DNA of 14,292 nucleotides from an uncultured Verrucomicrobiota bacterium (GCA_937871685.1 CALMOL010000498.1:1-14292), one strand, 5' to 3'; shown: positions 6,875 through 14,292, counted from the stretch's first letter. The notes: a model not told the origin generated them from the letters alone. Made by a program: numbers and translations.

Positions 6875-7815
6875 GCGCGCCTGCATGGAAGGACCGCGTG
6901 CGCGGGGGAATCCTCGGCGCGCTCGTGGGCGACGCGCTGGGCGTGCCGGTGGAGTTTACTGATCGCGAGAAGCGCGATGCCGATCCGGTCGCGGAAATGC
7001 GCGGCTTCGGAACGTGGAGTCAACTGCCGGGCACATGGTCGGACGATGGGGCGCTGCTGCTCTGCCTCGCGGAGGCGCTGGCGGCCGGTGGCGGCCCGGC
7101 GGAGGCGGGCGCGCTCTTCGTGCGGTGGGTCGAGGATGGTCACTGGGCGGCGCGCGGCGAAGTCTTCGACATCGGCGGGACGACCGACCACGCGCTGCGG
7201 CGGATTGCCCGCGGCATCCCGGCCGAGCTGGCCGGGCCGGCCGACGAGCATTCGAACGGCAACGGCAGCCTGATGCGCATCCTGCCCGTGGCGCTGCGCT
7301 TCGCGCACGCGCCGGCGGAGACGCTGGCCACCGAGGCGATGCAGCACTCCCGCGTCACGCACGGTCACCCGCGCGCGCAGCTTTGCTGCGCGCTGTATTG
7401 CCTCGTGGCGGCGCGGATGCTGCGCGGGGAGGATGCGGATGCGGCGCTGGCGGCGGCCATCGGGGAATTTCGCCCGCTTCTCGCGGCGCACCCGGCGGAG
7501 GAGGAGCGCTTCGCCCGCGTGCTGGCGCCTGGCTTCGCGCGGACGGCGCGGGAGGAGATTACCGGGAGCGGCTACGTGCTCCACACGCTGGAAGCCTCGC
7601 TCTGGTGCTTGCTGCGCCACGCCGATTATCGCGCCGCCGTGCTGGCCGCCGTGAACCTCGGCGGCGACACCGACACGACCGGCTGCGTGACCGGCGGCCT
7701 CGCCGGCCTGCGCGAAGGTGAGGCGGCCATCCCCGCGGAGTGGCTTGCCGCGCTGCCGCAGGTCGCGGGCGTGCGGGCGCTGGCAGATCAGCTAGCCGCG
7801 GGAATCGGCGAGTGA
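6871..7815 (+). CDS. ADP-ribosylglycohydrolase (DraG/ARH family)
   Basis: This 314-residue enzyme family uses a two-magnesium centre to remove ADP-ribose from proteins, nucleic acids or small molecules. The hallmarks appear in order: GALVGDALGVPVEF (16-29), the first metal motif SDD at 57-59 in GTWSDDGAL, NGNGSLMRILPVAL (129-142) and the second metal motif GGDTDTTGCVTGGLAG (264-279), with D266, D268 and T269 as expected ligands. All key residues are present and the length is normal for the all-helical fold. The GTG start is supported by the AGGAGG just upstream and by the four-base overlap with the phosphatase stop. The target cannot be read from sequence; nitrogenase reductase (the DraG target) is unlikely without nif genes. 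It converges on the acyl-CoA synthetase gene, with only 25 bases between stops and no visible terminator. Confidence 0.93.
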   Translation: MSAPAWKDRVRGGILGALVGDALGVPVEFTDREKRDADPVAEMRGFGTWSQLPGTWSDDGALLLCLAEALAAGGGPAEAGALFVRWVEDGHWAARGEVFDIGGTTDHALRRIARGIPAELAGPADEHSNGNGSLMRILPVALRFAHAPAETLATEAMQHSRVTHGHPRAQLCCALYCLVAARMLRGEDADAALAAAIGEFRPLLAAHPAEEERFARVLAPGFARTAREEITGSGYVLHTLEASLWCLLRHADYRAAVLAAVNLGGDTDTTGCVTGGLAGLREGEAAIPAEWLAALPQVAGVRALADQLAAGIGE

Positions 7816-7840
7816 AAAGCAGGACAAACGGCCTTCCGCC

Positions 7841-9748
7841 TCACCTCTTCACGGACTGCACGATCTCGCGGACGCCCTCGAGGGCCATGGGATCCTCGAG
7901 CGTGCTGAGATCACCGGCGGCGCGGCCCTCGCAAATGGCGAGCATCGCGCGCCGCAAGACCTTCCCGGATCGCGTCTTGGGCAGCAGGCGCACGAGTCCC
8001 ACGAAAGCGGGGCGCGCCACGACGCCGAGGTGCTCGACGATAGTCTTTTCGACGGCGCGGGTGATCTCGACGCGCTTGTCCTCGCCCTGCCAGTCGTCGG
8101 GCTGCTTGAGGGAGACGAAGCAGTAGATGACTTGGCCCTTGGTCTGATCGGCCACGCCGATGGCGGCGCACTCGGCGACGGCGGGGTGGGCGCAGACGGT
8201 TTCCTCGATTTCGCGGGTGCCCAGGCGGTGGCCGGCCACGTTGATCACGTCGTCGGTGCGGCCCAGGATGAAGGTGTAGCCGTCCTGGTCCTGGTAGGCG
8301 AGGTCGAAGGTGGAGTAGTAGGGCTTGCCCGGATACTGGCCGCAGTAGTGGTTCACGAACATGTCGTCGTTGCGCCACACGGTGGTCATGAAGCCCGGGG
8401 GCATCGGCTCCTCGACGATGAGCACGCCCTTCTCGCCGCGCGGCACCTCGCGGCCCTCGCGGTCCACGATCTTCATGCGGTAGCCGTAGGCGGGGAAGCC
8501 GGGCGATCCGGCGCGCACGTCCACGGGGCCAGTGCCGGGCAGCAGGGTGAGCATGGGCCAGCCGCTCTCGGTCTGCCAGTAGTTGTCGATAATGGGCACG
8601 CCAAGCATGCCGCGCAGCCACGTGGAGGAAGGCTCGTCGAGGGGCTCGCCGGCGATGAAGAAATTGCGCAGCGAGGAGATGTCGTGCCGGTGGAAGCACT
8701 CTTCCGGCTGCTTCTTGAGCACGCGCACGGCGGTGGGGGAGGAGAACATCACGGTGGCCTTGGTCCATTCCACGAGGCGCCACCACACGGCGGCGTCGGG
8801 ACGGACGGGGAGGCCCTCGTAGATCACGGTGGACATGCCGCCGATGAGCGGCCCATACACGGTGTAGGCGTGGCCCACGGCCCAGCCCACGTCGGCGGTG
8901 GAGAAGTAGGTCTCGCCGGGGCGGCCGTCGAAGATGTGCTTGAGCGAGGCGGCGAGCGCGACGCCCCAGCCGCCGGTGTCGTGCTCGATGCCCTTGGGCC
9001 GCGCGGTGGTGCCGGAGGTGTAGAGCAGGAAGCACGGCTCGCTCGACTCGAGCCACACGGGCTCGACCTCGGCCTCGCGGTGCTCCTCGCGCAGCGTGGC
9101 GTAGTCCACGTCGCGGCCGGGCGTGCGCGGGGCCTCCTTGTCCACGCCGCGGTCGATGACGACGACGTGCGCGGGCTGGTGCTTCGCGAGGGAGATGGCC
9201 TCGTCGGCGAGGCGCTTGAGCGGGACCGCCTTGCCGGCGCGGAGAGAGGCGTCGCAGGTGACGACGAGCTTCACTTCCGCATCGTCAATGCGGGTGGCGA
9301 GCGAGCCGGCGGCAAATCCGGCGAAGACGACGGAGTGGACCGCGCCGAGCCGCGCGCAGGCGAGCATCGCCATGGCGGCCTCGGGGATCATCGGCAGATA
9401 GATGAGCGCGCGGTCGCCGCGGCCGAGGCCAAGCGAGCGAAACCCGGCGGCCATGCGCACAACCTCGCGATGGAACTCGCGGTAGGTGAAGGTCTTGGAA
9501 TCGTTCGTCTCGGATGAGTGCCAGTAAACTGCGATCTGGTCGCCGCGCGCGGCGAGGTGACGGTCGAGGGCGTTGTGGCAGAGGTTGAGCTCGCCGCCGT
9601 TGAACCAGCGCGCGAAGGGGGCGCGCGAAAAATCGCAGACGGTGCGAAAGGGCGCGTGCCAGTTGAGCAGGGCGGCTTGCTCGGACCAAAACGCGTCGGG
9701 ATCTTCGATCGAGCGGCGGCAGAGGGCTTCGGCGGCGGGGGAAGGCAT
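7841..9748 (-). CDS. prpE: Propionyl/acetyl-CoA synthetase (PrpE-like)
   Basis: This 635-residue AMP-forming acyl-CoA synthetase activates a short fatty acid through an acyl-adenylate and transfers it to CoA. All core motifs are present: the ATP loop YTSGTTARPKGI (243-254), DNYWQTESGWP (388-398), the hinge region GRTDDVINVAGHRLGTREIEE (496-516), and PKTRSGKVLRRA (590-601) with the catalytic, normally acetylatable, Lys596. The N-terminal NLCHNALDRHLA and the IAGEPLDEPSSTWL segment (365-378) match PrpE more closely than Acs, and PrpE is usually about 630 residues. Propionate is therefore the likelier substrate, but acetate or others cannot be excluded. The start at 9748 (MPSPAAEAL) fits family length; an upstream extension to 9877 is compositionally poor. 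There is no Shine-Dalgarno. It is divergent from moaC, and no methylcitrate-cycle genes are in the window. Confidence 0.9.
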   Translation of the reverse strand: MPSPAAEALCRRSIEDPDAFWSEQAALLNWHAPFRTVCDFSRAPFARWFNGGELNLCHNALDRHLAARGDQIAVYWHSSETNDSKTFTYREFHREVVRMAAGFRSLGLGRGDRALIYLPMIPEAAMAMLACARLGAVHSVVFAGFAAGSLATRIDDAEVKLVVTCDASLRAGKAVPLKRLADEAISLAKHQPAHVVVIDRGVDKEAPRTPGRDVDYATLREEHREAEVEPVWLESSEPCFLLYTSGTTARPKGIEHDTGGWGVALAASLKHIFDGRPGETYFSTADVGWAVGHAYTVYGPLIGGMSTVIYEGLPVRPDAAVWWRLVEWTKATVMFSSPTAVRVLKKQPEECFHRHDISSLRNFFIAGEPLDEPSSTWLRGMLGVPIIDNYWQTESGWPMLTLLPGTGPVDVRAGSPGFPAYGYRMKIVDREGREVPRGEKGVLIVEEPMPPGFMTTVWRNDDMFVNHYCGQYPGKPYYSTFDLAYQDQDGYTFILGRTDDVINVAGHRLGTREIEETVCAHPAVAECAAIGVADQTKGQVIYCFVSLKQPDDWQGEDKRVEITRAVEKTIVEHLGVVARPAFVGLVRLLPKTRSGKVLRRAMLAICEGRAAGDLSTLEDPMALEGVREIVQSVKR

Positions 9749-9995
9749 GGGGAAAACAGACTCGGGGGACCGAAACTCGAACCGAGCGAAGCGAGATGGC
9801 CGCTCAAGGCAATTCCGAAAAGAAGCGACAAACTCAAGGCCAGCGCCCGACGAAAAAAGCTGATCGCACCAAAGCACCGCAGCCCGAAGTGGTTTCGACC
9901 GCCCCAGGAATTTCGAGACTTGCGCCGGGTTATGGTTCTTCGAGCTTTCAGGCGCAGGCTGGCTTTTTGCCGGCTTGCCCCGGCGCGCGGCCGTG

Positions 9996-10035
9996 CCGAT
10001 GCATCGGGGTGGAAACCAAACGACCAGCCCCGATG
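9996..10035 (+). promoter_or_regulatory. Stem-loop covering moaC start codon
   Basis: CATCGGGG at 10002-10009 is an exact reverse complement of CCCCGATG at 10028-10035, whose last three bases are the moaC ATG. TGG at 10010-10012 and CCA at 10024-10026 can add three pairs, leaving an 11-base loop. The left arm also overlaps a 12-bp palindrome, CCGATGCATCGG (9996-10007), which would compete as a DNA or RNA fold. No Shine-Dalgarno is visible. Such a hairpin could hold translation down until opened by heat, ligand or ribosome; this is inference. I could not match it to the Moco riboswitch. Confidence 0.4.
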
Positions 10036-10515
10036 AGCCCCGTTCCCTACCAGCGCGGACCGTTGCGCTTCACTCACCTGTCTCCCGACGGACAGGCGAG
10101 CATGGTGGACGTGTCGGGCAAGCTGACTTCAACGCGGGTGGCGGTGGCCTCCGGCCGCATCCGGCTGCGCCCGGAGACGCTGATGCTGATCGAGCGCGAC
10201 CGGATCGCGAAGGGCAACGTGCTGGCCACGGCGCGCATCGCCGGCATCCAGGCGGCGAAGCGCACGCCGGAGCTGATCCCGCTGTGCCACGGGCTGCTGC
10301 TGGAGCACGTGGTGGTGGACCTTGCGACGGAGCCGGACGGCATCGCGATCCGCTGCGAGGTGCGCACCACCGGCAAGACCGGCGCGGAAATGGAGGCGCT
10401 GGCCGGCGTGAGCGTGGCCGCGCTGACGATCTACGACATGTGCAAGGCCGTGGACCAGACGATGGTGATCACCGAGGTGCGCCTCGAGCAGAAAACGAAG
10501 ACGCTGGCGGAGTGA
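10033..10515 (+). CDS. moaC: Cyclic pyranopterin monophosphate synthase MoaC
   Basis: MoaC converts the MoaA product (3',8-cyclo-GTP) to cyclic pyranopterin monophosphate in molybdenum cofactor synthesis. At 160 residues the length is exactly that of the family. Family motifs run throughout: FTHLSPDGQASMVDVSGK (13-30), KGNVLATARIAGIQAAKRT (60-78), LIPLCHGLLLEHV (81-93) and KTGAEMEALAGVSVAALTIYDMCKAV (115-140). The expected catalytic residues are all present: Lys60, His86, Asp135 and Lys138 (E. coli Lys51, His77, Asp128, Lys131). The ATG at 10033 matches family N-termini; a longer frame from 9796 adds unconserved sequence. It has no Shine-Dalgarno and starts inside a stem-loop. No other moa or moe gene is near, so the pathway is completed elsewhere in the genome. 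Confidence 0.95.
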   Translation: MSPVPYQRGPLRFTHLSPDGQASMVDVSGKLTSTRVAVASGRIRLRPETLMLIERDRIAKGNVLATARIAGIQAAKRTPELIPLCHGLLLEHVVVDLATEPDGIAIRCEVRTTGKTGAEMEALAGVSVAALTIYDMCKAVDQTMVITEVRLEQKTKTLAE

Positions 10516-10703
10516 CCTGCGCGAAGCGCCGGCAGTTCAGCGCGATGAATGCGCTTGCGGGAGAAAGCAGTCCACCGCTGAGCAGCAGGACCGCCAGCCA
10601 AATGGCGAGTGCCTCAAGGGCCGGCGGATGCGGACGGGAGAAGTTCGCTTTCCTGGAACCATCCCTGGTGGCGCTCAATCGGCGAACCTCGAGCTGCGCT
10701 TGG

Positions 10704-12143
10704 CTATTTCTCCTTCTTCCCGTCGTCCTTCTGCTCCTTGTCTGACGGCGGGCGCGCGCCTTCGGGCTTCTTGTCGTCCTTTTTTTCCTGCGGTTCCACG
10801 GCCTCGCCGTCAGTAAGGTCGTCGGTCGGGTTGATGACAAGCGACTCTTTGCCGTCTAGACCCTTGAGCACCTCGACGTTCGTGCCGAAGTCGCGGCCGA
10901 GCTCGATGAGCTTGTATTGAATCTTCTTGTCGGCGGTGACGGTGGCCACGCGCGGGCCTTCGCGGCGGATGACGAGGGTGCTGGCCGGCGCGATCAGCAC
11001 GGAGTCCGCCGACTGCACCTTGATGTTCACGCCCAGATACATGCCCGGCAGCAGGCGGCCGTTCTCGCTGCTCAGCTGGACCTCCACGCGCTCGGTGCGC
11101 GCGGCCGGGTCGAGCGCGCGGGCCGAGCGCGCCACCTTCCCGCGGAAGGTTTCCTTCGGATACTCGGCCGCGGTGATGTCCACGTCCTGACCCGCCTGGA
11201 TATTCACGGCGTAGGCTTGCGGAACGTTGACGAAGACGCGCAGGATGTCGGTCTGCGCCACGGTGAAGAGGCTTGGTGCGCTCTGGCTCGTGCCGGGGGC
11301 GATGAGCGATCCCACGTCGGTGAAGCGCGCGGTGACCACGCCGTCGAAAGGGGCGCGGATTTCTTGGAAGCTCTTCTGCGCCTGGAGATTGGCCACGTTG
11401 GCTTCGCCGGCCTGCTGGTTGGCGTTGGCTTGATTGAAGGCGGCCTCGTTCTGGTCGTATTCCTGCCGCGAGACGACCTTCTCGGTGAGCAGCTTTTTCT
11501 GTCGGTCGAAGTTGACGCGGGCGAGCTGAAAGGCGGCGCGCAATTGCTCGAGCGAAGCCTGAGCCTGGCGAAGCTGCGCGTCCACGTCGGGCGCCTCGAT
11601 GCGGGCGAGGAGCTGGCCCTCGGTCACGCGGTCGCCGATGTCCACGAGACGCTCCTTGAGGTAGCCATTCGTGCGGGCGTAGAGCGTGGCCTGCTGGAGG
11701 GGCTCGGCGGAGCCGGGCAGGCCGAAGTCGAAGATCGGCGGCGCCTTCGAGGGACGCACCACCTGCACGGTGCGCGCGGCGGCCTCTTGGGTGCGAGCGG
11801 TTTCCTTCTGCTCGCGTCCGCGGTGCATGCGGGCAAACAACCCGAACGCAAACAGCACCGCGAGCGCGAGGGCGAGGACGAGCAGGAGAATCAGGAAACG
11901 GCCGCGCGAGCGATGGGCGTCCTTCTTGGGAGGCTCGTTGCTCGGCGGTTTGTTCCCCGGCTTTTCTGCGTCCGCCGATTGCTTGCGGCGACGACCCTTG
12001 TCGGGAGCTCCTCCTTCGTCGTGGTCCTCCTCGTGATGCGGGTGCTCTTCCAGGAGCAGCGTCTCCTTGGGCGCGGGCAAGGCCGGCTGCGTTGCGGTGG
12101 CGTCGCGGCCGTCGCGGGAATCAGAGTGGTCCGAGGAATTCAT
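10704..12143 (-). CDS. RND efflux periplasmic adaptor (HlyD/MFP family)
   Basis: This 479-residue membrane-fusion protein links an RND permease to an outer-membrane channel. A hydrophilic N-terminal tail (1-81) faces the cytoplasm and includes a His/acid cluster (EEHPHHEEDHDE, 32-43) and a Lys/Pro/Asn-rich stretch. One membrane segment follows (83-104), so the protein is anchored by a helix, not a lipid. The periplasmic part has the first lipoyl half (ATLYARTNGYLKERLVDIGDRVTEGQLLARIEAP, 152-185), a helical hairpin (about 186-258), the second lipoyl half (FQEIRAPFDGVVTARFTDVGSLI, 259-281), a beta barrel (about 298-380) and a membrane-proximal domain. The C-terminus (451-479) is a Lys/Asp tail. 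It starts 21 bases after the permease stop on the same strand, without a Shine-Dalgarno. No outer-membrane channel gene follows in the window. Confidence 0.92.
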   Translation of the reverse strand: MNSSDHSDSRDGRDATATQPALPAPKETLLLEEHPHHEEDHDEGGAPDKGRRRKQSADAEKPGNKPPSNEPPKKDAHRSRGRFLILLLVLALALAVLFAFGLFARMHRGREQKETARTQEAAARTVQVVRPSKAPPIFDFGLPGSAEPLQQATLYARTNGYLKERLVDIGDRVTEGQLLARIEAPDVDAQLRQAQASLEQLRAAFQLARVNFDRQKKLLTEKVVSRQEYDQNEAAFNQANANQQAGEANVANLQAQKSFQEIRAPFDGVVTARFTDVGSLIAPGTSQSAPSLFTVAQTDILRVFVNVPQAYAVNIQAGQDVDITAAEYPKETFRGKVARSARALDPAARTERVEVQLSSENGRLLPGMYLGVNIKVQSADSVLIAPASTLVIRREGPRVATVTADKKIQYKLIELGRDFGTNVEVLKGLDGKESLVINPTDDLTDGEAVEPQEKKDDKKPEGARPPSDKEQKDDGKKEK

Positions 12144-12164
12144 GCGCGTGGGAAAGAAGGAAGC

Positions 12165-14292
12165 TCAGTGCCGCTCGTGGCCGCCCGAGGAGGCCACGGC
12201 GTGCCGGTCATCGCGCGCCGAATCCTCGTCTTCGTGGTCGTGGCCATCCTTGGCGCGGCGGTCGCCGGGCTTCGCGTGGCCGTTCTTGCCGTTCTTGCCG
12301 TCGCGCTGGTGGAGCGCGTTGGCGAGTTGCCGCTCCGGCTCGTCCTCCTCGAAGAGCAGCTCGGCGTCCTCGTCGCTCACGGGCTCGATGTCTTTCTTCC
12401 GCCACATCGCGTAGAACAACGGCACCACGAAGAGCGTCGTCGCCGTGGCCACGAAGAGGCCGCCGATCACGGCGCGGGCGAGCGGGGCATTCTGCTCGCC
12501 GCCCTCGCCCAGGCCGAGGCTCATCGGGATCATGCCGAGGATCATCGCCAGCGCGGTCATGAGCACGGGGCGCAGGCGCGTGGTGCCGGCCTCCAGCGCG
12601 GCGTCGTGCGCGTCCTTGCCCTCCAGGCGCTGGTCGTTGGCGAAGGTGATCAGCAGGATCGAGTTCGCCGTGGCCACGCCGATGCACATGATGGCGCCCA
12701 TGAGCGAGGGCACGCTGAATGTGGTGGAGGTGGCGAAGAGCATCCACAGGATGCCGCTCAGCGCGCCGGGCAGCGCGGTGATGATGATGATCGGGTCCAG
12801 CCAGCTCTGGAAGTTCACCACCATCAGCAGATACACGAGCACCACCGCGAAAAGGATGCCGAAGCCGAGCTTGGTGAACGCCTCGTTCATGCTCTGCACC
12901 TGGCCGCGCACGTTGATCTCGGTGCCGCCGGGGAGCTTCGACTTCGGCGGGTCGCCGAGCCACTTCTTCGGCAGGACGGCGCGCAGCATTCCCTTGAACC
13001 AGCCCTCGGTCGGCTGGTAGGACGCGACGATCTTTTCCACCTCCGAGGTGATGCCGCCGAGGTCGCGGTCCTGGGCGTCGGCGTAGATGTCGTAGGAAGG
13101 CTGGATGTTGTAGTGGTTGATCACCACCGGCGCCGTGGAGCGCCGCGTGGAAGCGAGGTTGGCGAGGAGCTGCGGCGCGGGCGCGGCGTTGGCCGCGCTG
13201 GTCTGCGAGGGCGAGCCGCCAGTGCCGGCGGAAGTCGCGTTGGCGGACGCCGCGCCGCTGGTTCCGCCCGCCGCGGAGCCGCCGGTCGGGATCACGGGCG
13301 TGTTGGTGAGCGCGTTGAGCGAGTCCACCTCGTATTGGCGCGTTTGCACGGCCACGAGGTAGTTCACGCCGTTCTGCGGATTCACCCAGTAGTTCCGCGC
13401 GGTCTGGCCGGAGCCGGAAAGCGAGATGAGCAGCGCGTTGGCCACGTCGTTGGCGTTCAGGCCGAGGAGCTGCGCGCGCGGGCGGTCGAGCTGCACGTCG
13501 ATCTGCGGGGCGTCGAGCACCTGGTGGATGTGGGTGTCCACCGCGCCGGGAATCTGCGCGACCTTGTCGGCGATCTCGCGCGCGATCTTGTAGTTCTGCG
13601 GCGCGTTGCGCCCGGGGCCGGTGACCTGGATGTCGATGGGGGCCGGCAAGCCAAAGTTCAGGATCTGCGAGACGATGTCGGCCGGCTGGAAGTAGAAGAC
13701 GACGCCGGGAAACTTCCCCGGCAGCTCGCGGCGCAGGCGCTTCACAAACTCCGGCGTGGCCGTGCGGTGGCCCTCCTTGAGCGCCACGAGGATCTCGCCG
13801 TCGGACGAGCCGATGGTGGCCGAGTCCGAGAACGCGAGGTTCACGCCGCCGACGGGCAGGCCGATGTTGTCGAGGATGAGCTCGAGCTCGTCCTTGGGCA
13901 CGACCTCGCGGATGTAGTTCTCCACCTGGCCGAAGACGCGCTCCGCCTCCTCGATGCGCGTGCCGCTCGCGGTGCGCACGTGGAGGCGGAACTGCCCGGC
14001 GTCCACGCGCGGGAAGAAGTCGCGCCCGATGAAGGGCGTCAGGCACAGCGAGACGAGCACGAAGCCGCCGAAGCAGCACAGCACGAGCAGGCGATTCGCC
14101 AGCGACCAGTCCAGCGCGCCGCGGTAGCCGCTGCGAAAGCGCTCGAAGCGGGCGTTGAACTTCTCGTGGATGCGCCAGATCCAGTCCTTCTTGGGCGGCG
14201 GCTGGTCCTTCTTTTCCTGCTTCGGATCCGGCTTGGTCCCGCGGTCTGCCGCCACCGCGTCCTTTCCATCTTCCATCTTCCATCCTCCATCC
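12165..14292 (-). CDS. RND efflux permease, C-terminal half (partial)
   Basis: This is the C-terminal half of an AcrB-type inner-membrane proton-driven exporter; its coding frame is still open at the window edge. Numbered from the ATG at 14276 (703 residues), a hydrophilic Lys/Pro/Asp linker (1-31) leads to TM7 (about 62-83). The periplasmic porter and docking domains follow (about 84-465), then TM8-12 (about 471-624). TM10 reads IGVATANSILLITFAND and so has Ala537 where AcrB has Lys940, which is needed for proton relay. A Gly/Ser/Ala/Thr insert (about 332-365) interrupts the docking region, and a second insert (about 421-449) precedes GTEINVRGQ. The tail (627-703) is acidic and His-rich. The permease lies upstream of the adaptor, the reverse of the usual order. 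Whether the N-terminal half is fused beyond the edge cannot be seen. Confidence 0.9.
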   Translation of the reverse strand, partial: DGGWKMEDGKDAVAADRGTKPDPKQEKKDQPPPKKDWIWRIHEKFNARFERFRSGYRGALDWSLANRLLVLCCFGGFVLVSLCLTPFIGRDFFPRVDAGQFRLHVRTASGTRIEEAERVFGQVENYIREVVPKDELELILDNIGLPVGGVNLAFSDSATIGSSDGEILVALKEGHRTATPEFVKRLRRELPGKFPGVVFYFQPADIVSQILNFGLPAPIDIQVTGPGRNAPQNYKIAREIADKVAQIPGAVDTHIHQVLDAPQIDVQLDRPRAQLLGLNANDVANALLISLSGSGQTARNYWVNPQNGVNYLVAVQTRQYEVDSLNALTNTPVIPTGGSAAGGTSGAASANATSAGTGGSPSQTSAANAAPAPQLLANLASTRRSTAPVVINHYNIQPSYDIYADAQDRDLGGITSEVEKIVASYQPTEGWFKGMLRAVLPKKWLGDPPKSKLPGGTEINVRGQVQSMNEAFTKLGFGILFAVVLVYLLMVVNFQSWLDPIIIITALPGALSGILWMLFATSTTFSVPSLMGAIMCIGVATANSILLITFANDQRLEGKDAHDAALEAGTTRLRPVLMTALAMILGMIPMSLGLGEGGEQNAPLARAVIGGLFVATATTLFVVPLFYAMWRKKDIEPVSDEDAELLFEEDEPERQLANALHQRDGKNGKNGHAKPGDRRAKDGHDHEDEDSARDDRHAVASSGGHERH
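14264..14291 (-). repeat. 7-bp tandem repeat in permease frame
   Basis: Four consecutive heptamers, TTCCATC three times then CTCCATC, stand on the plus strand (GATGGAA/GATGGAG on the coding strand) and may continue past the edge. Seven is not a multiple of three, so gain or loss of a unit would shift the permease frame. All three frames read the same seven-residue pattern (MEDGRWK-like) through it. It codes for part of the predicted cytoplasmic linker before TM7, if it is coding at all. Confidence 0.75.

Noticed and set aside
8030..9517. 495-residue open frame on the plus strand opposite the acyl-CoA synthetase
   Set aside because: It is antisense to a gene with all family motifs. Its Gly/Ala/Val/His-rich translation has no recognisable pattern and is a by-product of high GC.
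9880..10032. Molybdenum cofactor riboswitch upstream of moaC
   Set aside because: The leader has stem-loops but I could not match the conserved Moco riboswitch core; only the start-codon hairpin is reported.
12208..14283. 691-residue open frame overlapping the RND permease on the same strand
   Set aside because: It reads the permease in another frame; the translation is Arg/Ala/Pro/His-rich without membrane segments, whereas the real frame shows the full RND pattern.
1..14292. CRISPR array, tRNA, rRNA, prophage or IS element
   Set aside because: No regularly spaced direct repeats, no cloverleaf or rRNA-like segment, and no transposase, integrase or phage protein was seen on either strand.

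Overview
The window is 14.3 kb of GC-rich chromosome with ordinary gene density. A lineage within Verrucomicrobiota, or a neighbouring PVC/Acidobacteria-like group, fits best. The reasons are a PEP-CTERM protein with a VPEP...RRRR tail, high GC, an RND pump of a type I associate with such bacteria, and an almost complete lack of Shine-Dalgarno sequences. This placement is inference; the window holds no rRNA or marker gene. No phage, IS element, CRISPR array or RNA gene was found.

Left part (1-3301): a secreted PEP-CTERM protein (-) is divergent from an unrecognised exported protein (+). The roughly 400 bp between them carries two strong palindromes. A 300-bp gap follows, holding an inverted pair of REP-like palindromes (37 of 38 bases match between arms). 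Next comes a two-domain acyl-CoA thioesterase-like protein (+).

Middle part (3412-7815): an ArsR-type regulator and an SRPBCC/AHSA1-domain protein form a leftward pair. To their right lies a rightward gene of an unnamed kelch-like family, broken by an in-frame TAG and a one-base frameshift. It is followed by a translationally coupled pair: a CX5R (dual-specificity type) phosphatase and a DraG-type ADP-ribosylglycohydrolase. The pair looks like a small unit for removing phosphoryl and ADP-ribosyl groups, although its substrates are unknown.

Right part (7841-14292): a propionyl/acetyl-CoA synthetase (prpE-like, -) is divergent from moaC (+, molybdopterin synthesis). The moaC start codon lies inside a potential stem-loop. 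The window ends with a leftward RND efflux operon: the C-terminal half of a permease, cut by the window edge, and then its membrane-fusion adaptor. The permease has Ala where AcrB has its essential TM10 lysine, carries low-complexity insertions, and its coding frame runs through a 7-bp tandem repeat at the window edge.

I see no clear, complete new system. The points most worth checking are the heptamer repeat in the pump gene, the phosphatase/ADP-ribosylglycohydrolase pair, the REP-like inverted pair and the doubly broken kelch-like gene.
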